Assembly (NCBI GenBank): GCA_039527025.1
Contig: BAAAJN010000004.1
Location: 1-64,000, forward strand
Reading direction: 5' to 3'
From: Microlunatus lacustris
GTDB taxonomy: Bacteria > Actinomycetota > Actinomycetes > Propionibacteriales > Propionibacteriaceae
Length of the DNA stretch: 64,000 nt
A program made the position numbers and the translations under genes. The first letter of the stretch is position 1, and every line of letters starts with the position of its first letter. Of the stretch, positions 59,146-64,000 are shown in pieces. The notes under the pieces are model-generated. The model made no database searches. It saw only the letters and a program-made list of their open reading frames with translations, and was not told where the DNA came from.

Positions 59146-59188
59146 TGTCAAGTAAACCGAACATTGATGTCAAGTACCATCGACATCA
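59146..59188. promoter_or_regulatory. Repeats upstream of the XRE gene
   Basis: TGTCAAGTA occurs at 59146-59154 and 59168-59176, exactly 22 bases apart (two helical turns). In addition, TGATGTC (59165-59171) and GACATCA (59182-59188) form a 7-base inverted repeat. These overlap the expected promoter and may bind the XRE repressor cooperatively. Confidence 0.55.
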
Positions 59189-59447
59189 GGTGGAAGGGGG
59201 ACCCTGGGGCCGGCCAACCGCAACGTCAGCTTCATGCCCCGCACGGACTCGTGGCACAGCGCCTCACCTAGCACGGGGCACTTCGGCAAGCTGGCGGGTC
59301 GATCAGGTCGCGCAAGCGATCCGCGGTGGACGACCGATGGTCGGCGGGCGATCACCAGGCCCAACAGCAGGGTGCCCCTTCGCTTCGCCGTAGGCACCAT
59401 CTTCGCCTAGCGTTCGAGGTGCTGACCAGGAGAGCAGAGGAGTCCTC

Positions 59448-60146
59448 GTGGACCGGAACGAGAAGAAGACGGCGTTGGTCGTGGGCGCCTCGCGCACCAT
59501 CGGGCTTGGTCTGTGCCGAGAACTCGCGCGTCGCGGTTGGCACGTCATCGGCACTGTGCGTGGCAGCGGGAGGACGGCGCTGCACGAAGCCGCGGACACG
59601 TTCGGCGGGGATCTCGAGGTGGAGGTCCTGGACATGACTGACCAGGGCCAGCTGGCTGACCTGCGGCAACGGCTGAGCGGTCGCCGCCTGGACCTGGTGT
59701 TCGTCAACGGGGCGATCGCGAACGACGACGACGAGCTGCCCCGGGTGTCGACCGAGACGTTCATCGAGGTGATGGTGACGAACGCCCTGTCGCCGATGCG
59801 GGTGCTTGAAACCTTGGGCGACCTCGTGCCCGGCACCGGGACGCTGGGGGTCATGTCCTCAACCCAGGGCAGCGTGTCGATGAACGTCAACGGCGGTCAC
59901 GAGGTCTACCGGGCGAGCAAGTCGGCGCTGAATCAGCTGATGCGCAGCTTCGCCGCCCGGCACGCCGACGACCCGCGCACCTTGCTGCTGGTCGATCCGG
60001 GCTGGGTCCAGACCGAACTCGGCGGGGAGGGCGCGGCCCTGAGCGTCGATGACAGCGTGCCAGGGGTCGTCGATGCGATCATGGCCCACGAGCAGGAGGG
60101 TGGCCTGCACTTCGTCGACCACCAGAACCACACCGTGCCCTGGTGA
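59448..60146 (+). CDS. Short-chain dehydrogenase/reductase
   Basis: This 232-residue SDR has TALVVGASRTIGLGLCREL (GxxxGxG with Arg-Thr in the loop), DLVFVNGAIANDD in place of NNAG, VMSSTQGSVSM with the catalytic Ser and YRASKSALNQ (YxxxK). The C-terminal LLVDPGWVQTELGGEGA is a usual end. The GTG start has AGAGGAG 6 bases upstream. The substrate is unknown. It is unusual in lacking a nearby regulator. Confidence 0.9.
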   Translation: MDRNEKKTALVVGASRTIGLGLCRELARRGWHVIGTVRGSGRTALHEAADTFGGDLEVEVLDMTDQGQLADLRQRLSGRRLDLVFVNGAIANDDDELPRVSTETFIEVMVTNALSPMRVLETLGDLVPGTGTLGVMSSTQGSVSMNVNGGHEVYRASKSALNQLMRSFAARHADDPRTLLLVDPGWVQTELGGEGAALSVDDSVPGVVDAIMAHEQEGGLHFVDHQNHTVPW

Positions 60147-60312
60147 TCCGTGGCAGCTGAACCTCGGCGCTGATGCGCAAGGACGATCGCTCACCGTCGA
60201 CTCAGCAACCTGAGCTGCCAACGCGTTCTGCCGGGTCGCCCCCGGCGTGGTGCAGCCCGAGCCACTCGCCGACCCTCGTACGCGATGCGGCAGTGGCCGA
60301 CGCGTGGGGGCC

Positions 60313-60894
60313 TCAGCGGGGCGGCGTCACCCGGTAGATCAGCTTGACGACGCCGTTGGCGTAGGTGTCGGAGTCCAGGAGCCGGAGCTTCTGGCGGTCC
60401 CGGTCGCCGGAGGTGAAGATCGACTTGCCCGACCCGAGCACGTAGGGGTGGACCAGCAGGTTGTAACGGTCGATCAGGTGCGCCTCGGCGAGCCGGCGAG
60501 CCAGTTCGGCGCTGCCGTGGATGTAGATCGCGCCGCCGTCCTGCCGCTTGAGCTCCGCGACCTCCTCGCTCGATCTCAGCAGCGCGGTCGGTCCCCAGTT
60601 GTCGGCGAGCTCACTGGCGGCCATGGTGCTCGACACGACGTACTTCGGTAGCTCCTGGTAGGCAGCGTGGTCCGCTGAGGTGCTCCAGACTGGCGCGAAC
60701 GCGTCGTAGCTGCGTCCGCCGAACATCAGGGCCGAGGTGTCAGCGAGTTCCTCCTCCTTGAGTGAGAAGGCCTCCGGGAGGAACTCCGTATCGAGGACCC
60801 AGCCACCGCCGGGGTGTCCCTCGACGGTGCCTCCCGGTGAGTCGACCTTGCCGTCCACGGTCATGAAGCCAGTCCAGACGAGCTCGCGTGACAT
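60313..60894 (-). CDS. RibD/dihydrofolate reductase-like protein
   Basis: This roughly 193-residue protein reads ELVWTGFMTVDGKVDSPGG at the N-terminus, ALMFGGRSYDAFAPVWST in the middle, and YVVSSTMAASELADNWGP. It closes with GAIYIHGSAELARRLAEAHLIDRYNLLVHPYVLGSG (given in part), the RibD C-terminal/DHFR-like pattern. It is a distant paralogue of the protein at 56471. GGAGGAAAC precedes the ATG. It stands alone next to a gene-free gap. Confidence 0.88.
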   Translation of the reverse strand: MSRELVWTGFMTVDGKVDSPGGTVEGHPGGGWVLDTEFLPEAFSLKEEELADTSALMFGGRSYDAFAPVWSTSADHAAYQELPKYVVSSTMAASELADNWGPTALLRSSEEVAELKRQDGGAIYIHGSAELARRLAEAHLIDRYNLLVHPYVLGSGKSIFTSGDRDRQKLRLLDSDTYANGVVKLIYRVTPPR

Positions 60895-61427
60895 GTTTCC
60901 TCCTCGATGGTCGTTGCTCCATCGACTCCTCGACGCCGACGAAGTCATCGGTCTTGGGGGGACACGCAGAAGTCGACCGTGGTGCGGGACCCGCGACTCA
61001 GCAGACCTTCCTGTGGACGCATCCAGGAGCCCCGCTCGGGGAACCGACGACAGGCCGACCACGCCTCCGTCGTGGAAGTCGGTGTCCTCAGCCGCGGTTG
61101 CCGACCGCAAGCCAGGCCCTCCTGCCTAACGCGGGCGCGGTCGACCGCCGTCGCAGGGAGGGCATCCAGGTCTCGGTCAACTCCCATTCGTCCGAAGGGG
61201 CGGAACCACGTCGGCTACCTGGATCTGCTGACTCGAGCCGCGGGCCCCGCAGGGTGGGTCGGCACGCCGTTGTGATCCTTTCTCATCGGTGCATCGGGGA
61301 TCCTCATTCGCTGGACGGGTTGAGCCAGAGCGATCTTCCTGGGTATCAGCCGACCGCGCGTTCGGGCACGCGCAGGAGCGGCCGTCGTGCGGCGCCTCGT
61401 CCTCGGCGCAGGTCCGCCAGAAGGCCC
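60895..61427. other. Gene-free stretch
   Basis: About 530 bases contain only shadow frames and no plausible fold or ribosome site. The region near 61340-61385 has loose resemblance to the dispersed GTGCGGGA-type repeat but is too divergent to claim. Confidence 0.4.
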
Positions 61428-62198
61428 TCAGACGAGGATTCCAGTCGGGTCAGCCTTCGTGCTGTCCGACGGCGCCGTTCGCGGCCAGTTGGTTGGCCAG
61501 CGGCGGTGACTGCCGGTGACCATGGTGACCGCGGCAGCGAGGGCGAGCAGGGCGCTGGTGATGTAACCGGTGCCGGGGGGAACATCCCAGTTCGCCGAGC
61601 TGGTCGCGATCATCAGGATGTAGTCACCGGACTGGTGCACGATTCCGAACGCGGTCGCACCCCAGCTGAGGACGAGCAGCCGGATCAAGAGTGCAGAGCC
61701 GGCACCAATCTCCCAGCGGAAGACCAGCAGGACTGCAGCCAGTCCGAGAACCTCCACAGCCAGCCACAGGGGAGCGTTGCCCGCGGAGCCGACGATGCCC
61801 TGTGCCCCCGGGTAGCTGCGAACGGCTAGCAGCAGCGTCGCCGCTACGGGCAGCAACGCCACAAGTCGACTACGAGCGCGCCATCCGAGACCAAGGGCGA
61901 CGGGCAACCAGGCCAGCGCGGTCACAGCGATGGCCGCAGCAGCGAACATCGCCGACGCGGTCACGCCTTCACCGAGGGCTTCGGGGCAGGGAAAGGGGGT
62001 GCCTGAGTCCATCCGCTCGAGGCAGGCGTCGGAGAACTCGATGCCGCCTCCCAAGCCCAAGATGCTCCCATCGAGCATCGACCCGCGGCACGGCAGCCAG
62101 AACAGGTAGGTCGCCACGCCGGCGGCCCCGCCGGCAACCAGCAAGCACACGGCAGAGATGAACCAGGGCCAGCGACGAGACGACGGCGTAGCGGTCAA
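61428..62198 (-). CDS. Membrane protein of unknown function
   Basis: This roughly 256-residue protein has about seven hydrophobic segments (FISAVCLLVAGGAAGVATYLF, ASAMFAAAAIAVTALAWLPVAL, LAVEVLGLAAVLLVF, and others). A loop region near the start holds three Cys (LPCRGS, DACLERM and FPCPEAL). The TTG start at 62198 is preceded by CGAGGAG with a 5-6 base gap, which decides the start. I recognise no family. Confidence 0.65.
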   Translation of the reverse strand: MTATPSSRRWPWFISAVCLLVAGGAAGVATYLFWLPCRGSMLDGSILGLGGGIEFSDACLERMDSGTPFPCPEALGEGVTASAMFAAAAIAVTALAWLPVALGLGWRARSRLVALLPVAATLLLAVRSYPGAQGIVGSAGNAPLWLAVEVLGLAAVLLVFRWEIGAGSALLIRLLVLSWGATAFGIVHQSGDYILMIATSSANWDVPPGTGYITSALLALAAAVTMVTGSHRRWPTNWPRTAPSDSTKADPTGILV

Positions 62199-62350
62199 GG
62201 GGGCTCCTCGGGGCGACTCGACTGACGGTACCGCCCCCGCGGCCGATAGGCGCGGCAGCGACGACGCCGGAGTACAGCCGAGCATCAGCCAGCGCCACGA
62301 CAACGCCTGTGGGGCGAGACGCACGCGCCACTGCCCGACCAGGGCCCATC

Positions 62351-62377
62351 GTGCGGGACGCACGCAGTGGCGCTGCG
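62351..62377. repeat. Copy of the dispersed repeat and a flanking inverted repeat
   Basis: GTGCGGGACGCACGCAGTGG starts at 62351. A 10-base inverted repeat GCGCCACTGC (62325-62334) and GCAGTGGCGC (62364-62373) brackets it. It abuts the end of the truncated SRPBCC fragment and may mark the deletion junction. Confidence 0.4.
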
Positions 62378-62464
62378 CTACTTCGGCGCCTGATCGGGGT
62401 CTGCGATGAGCTGTAGCACTTTCTCGCGAGGCAGGTCGATCTCGATCGAGGTGGTGTACCTCAT
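62378..62464 (-). pseudogene. SRPBCC protein N-terminal fragment
   Basis: A 28-codon frame reads MRYTTSIEIDLPREKVLQLI, then ADPDQAPK, and stops. It matches the opening of an SRPBCC-like protein and is coupled by ATGA to the upstream full SRPBCC gene. The remainder is missing, replaced by the repeat-bearing sequence. The operon was probably ArsR-SRPBCC-SRPBCC before a deletion. Confidence 0.65.
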
Positions 62465-63111
62465 CGCGTGTTCCTCTCGGGAACGTAGAACGCGGTGGTT
62501 GCCGCGACCGCGGCTGCGACCTGATCGGGATCGCCGCCGGCAGCCAGGTGAGCTTCGCCCCACGCGGAGGCGCTGCGCCGAGCGAACTCGCGCCCCTCCG
62601 GCGGGGTCGGGAACTCCTCGTGGTCGGGCGTCTCGCCGGTGGCCAGGAACTGGGCCAGGGCGAGGAGGTTCAGGTCCCAGCCCACACCGCCGGCACCGGG
62701 GCCGTAGGTCGGGAACATGGGCTCCCCGACGGCCGCTGCATGGACCAGTTCGAATTCGGTGCCCCCCGCAGGACCGCGGGACAGGCGAACCTCGACCTCG
62801 CTCGTGCCCGGCCACTCGTCGGCGTCCGGTCCGAAGAGCCAGGACACCCGCAGCCGCCGCGGTGGGTCGCACAGGAGGATCTCGCCGTGCTCACCGCCGT
62901 CCAGCTCGAACGACCCACCGAGCCGCAGGTCCCCGGTGACCGACTTCAACCAGCGGCCCAGGCGCTCGGGCTCGGTGATGGCGTTCCACACCTCGTCGAC
63001 CGTCGCGTCGTAGCGACGCCGCAACTCCATCGTGTACGCCTCGCCGGCGGGCAGGGTCGCTGTACCCATCGTCCGGCGCGCGGCGGCCAGTTCGTCCAGT
63101 ACGTCCTTCAT
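62461..63111 (-). CDS. SRPBCC/AHSA1-type protein
   Basis: This 216-residue protein has an AHSA1-like SRPBCC domain: YTMELRRRYDATVDEVWNAITEPERLGRWLKSVTGDLRLGG at the start, EILLCDPPRRLRVSWLFGPD in the middle. It has a longer C-terminal helix region (EFARRSASAWGEAHLAAGG). It follows the ArsR gene directly (1 base between stop and start), so it is the operon partner. Its ligand is unknown. The downstream third gene is cut off. Confidence 0.9.
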   Translation of the reverse strand: MKDVLDELAAARRTMGTATLPAGEAYTMELRRRYDATVDEVWNAITEPERLGRWLKSVTGDLRLGGSFELDGGEHGEILLCDPPRRLRVSWLFGPDADEWPGTSEVEVRLSRGPAGGTEFELVHAAAVGEPMFPTYGPGAGGVGWDLNLLALAQFLATGETPDHEEFPTPPEGREFARRSASAWGEAHLAAGGDPDQVAAAVAATTAFYVPERNTR

Positions 63112-63112
63112 G

Positions 63113-63481
63113 TCATGCTCCTTTCTCGGGCGGATCAGCCTCACCAACACCTGAGGTCCGGGATGCACGCCTGCCGCGCGCCAACTCAGTTCCCAGGGCA
63201 TCGAGCCGCTGGTCCCAGAACCTGCGGAACTGGTCCAACCACACATCAACCTCGCTCAGCGGCGAGGGTTCGACGGCGTAGAACCGGCGAGCCCCCTCAG
63301 CCCGAACCGACGCGAATCCGCTCTCACGCAGAACGCGCAGATGCTGGGAGACAGCCGGCTGGGACAGTGCGAACTCGGCCCGAATCACCTCCGTGATGGC
63401 GCCCGACGTCTGCTCACCGTCGGCGAGCAGTTCCAGAATGCGCCGGCGCACCGGGTCACCGAGGATGTCGAACGCGTGCAC
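63113..63481 (-). CDS. ArsR family winged-helix regulator
   Basis: This 122-residue protein has a winged helix (residues 2-85) with ILGDPVRRRILELLADGEQTSGAITEV, the recognition part SQPAVSQHLRVLRESGFA and wing VRAEGARRFYAVEP. A C-terminal helical tail (DVWLDQFRRFWDQRLDALG) is typical of the ArsR proteins paired with SRPBCC genes. The start is a GTG. No metal-binding Cys motif is visible. It is the first gene of an operon with the SRPBCC genes. Confidence 0.93.
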   Translation of the reverse strand: MHAFDILGDPVRRRILELLADGEQTSGAITEVIRAEFALSQPAVSQHLRVLRESGFASVRAEGARRFYAVEPSPLSEVDVWLDQFRRFWDQRLDALGTELARGRRASRTSGVGEADPPEKGA

Positions 63482-63503
63482 GACCAGGAAAGTATCAGGT
63501 ATC

Positions 63504-63513
63504 GCTTATAAGC
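63504..63513. promoter_or_regulatory. Palindrome upstream of the ArsR operon
   Basis: GCTTATAAGC is a perfect 10-base palindrome, 22 bases upstream of the ArsR GTG start, in an AT-rich patch. It may serve as part of the promoter or as the ArsR operator. Symmetry and position are the only support. Confidence 0.4.
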
Positions 63514-63549
63514 TAGGACTGGTTCTCTGACCTGCTCGCCAACGCCAGA

Positions 63550-64000
63550 GCTGGCTAGGAGCGTCTCTCAGCGATCGCCCTGGCCTCGAGGTGACTGCCT
63601 GGCTGAACCTGCCAGCCCATTATGACGAAGCGTTCCACGAGTTCGCCGTGGTCTTCGTTGGCGGTGGCAACACCTACGACCTGCTCGATCGAATTTGCCG
63701 GGCTGAGGTTGCCGCTCCCCCGGCCCGGTTCCTCGAAGCAGGGGTGGTTACGACGGCGGAAGCGCTGGCGCGATCGTTGCCGGGCAGAGTATCGGTCCAG
63801 CCAGCGGACTCGACCCGGACCGGCACCACGATCCCGATGACTCGGGGCTCGGGCTGGTACCGGTGGACGTACTGCCGCACTTCGATGAGGCACGGATAGG
63901 CCGGTGTGCCTCCCGTCGCGGAAGACGTCGATTGGCTCCGGTCCGAGCACGACCATCCCGCCCCCAGTTCGCCCGACAGCGCCGCCGGCCAGGAGAGAAG
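63550..64000. other. Unresolved right-edge region
   Basis: Frames on both strands contain short protein-like stretches: plus strand FAVVFVGGGNTYDLLDRI; minus strand EQVVGVATANEDHGELVERF and, in another frame, VRQYVHRYQPEPRVIGIVVP. None runs far enough with consistent composition to call a gene. It may be a decayed gene that continues past the window. Confidence 0.4.

Noticed and set aside
63591..63899. Plus-strand frame with FAVVFVGGGNTYDLLDRI resembling the peptidase S51 signature
   Set aside because: The similarity is one short run; the rest does not match, and the minus strand has competing protein-like stretches.
1..64000. Insertion sequences, prophage, CRISPR arrays, tRNA or rRNA genes
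   Set aside because: No transposase, integrase, phage structural gene, regular repeat-spacer array or RNA cloverleaf was found on either strand.

Overview
The window is very GC-rich DNA with dense, GC-third-position-biased coding on both strands. It has frequent GTG starts, several apparently leaderless genes and many 1-4 base gene overlaps. These traits, a 6C-like RNA, a SARP/LAL regulator, an ECF42-type sigma factor with DGPF partners and a large set of one-component regulators point to an actinomycete chromosome. A Geodermatophilaceae-like or related soil genus is my inference, not something proved here. I see no rRNA, tRNA, CRISPR array, complete insertion sequence or prophage.

Layout. 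0-5.5 kb: the end of a metallo-hydrolase gene, a MetF-like reductase, IclR and PucR-type regulators, then a two-gene set that looks ribosome-directed (a DksA/TraR zinc finger fused in frame to an HPF/RaiA-like domain, followed by a baeRF-family protein). 5.5-16.7 kb: an MFS/TetR divergent pair, VanZ-like protein, phosphotransferases, a TetR/hydrolase operon, a BCCT transporter, a sulfotransferase, and one broken phosphotransferase. 16.8-24.4 kb: acetyltransferases, a decayed tryptophanase/tyrosine phenol-lyase, an ArsR-SRPBCC operon with a perfect operator, a K+ channel, and an SDR/TetR divergent pair with a repeated operator. 24.7 kb: a strong two-hairpin non-coding RNA candidate. 25-32.5 kb: SDR/MarR pair, a multidomain VOC protein, a DGPF-ECF42-DGPF operon and an SDR/MerR pair. 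32.5-38 kb: a DedA-like protein and several gene fragments. 38-49.3 kb: methyltransferase, MFS-spermidine-synthase-like protein, then a glycosyltransferase, a SARP/LAL regulator, an MFS exporter and a CPBP protease. Near-identical 11-bp-period direct repeats lie upstream of the glycosyltransferase and exporter. 49.4-64 kb: cardiolipin synthase, DUF998, MerR, small membrane proteins, two RibD/DHFR-like reductases, TetR, XRE and ArsR regulators with likely operators.

Two themes stand out. Many genes form small regulator-target pairs (TetR/MFS, TetR/SDR, MarR/SDR, MerR/SDR, TetR/RibD, ArsR/SRPBCC twice, XRE/membrane protein), and most have a visible palindrome or repeat in the shared promoter. 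Scattered among them are broken or truncated genes (phosphotransferase, tryptophanase-like, LuxR, TetR, alpha/beta hydrolase, S8 protease, SRPBCC, YciI-like), which marks the region as a turnover zone rather than a conserved core.
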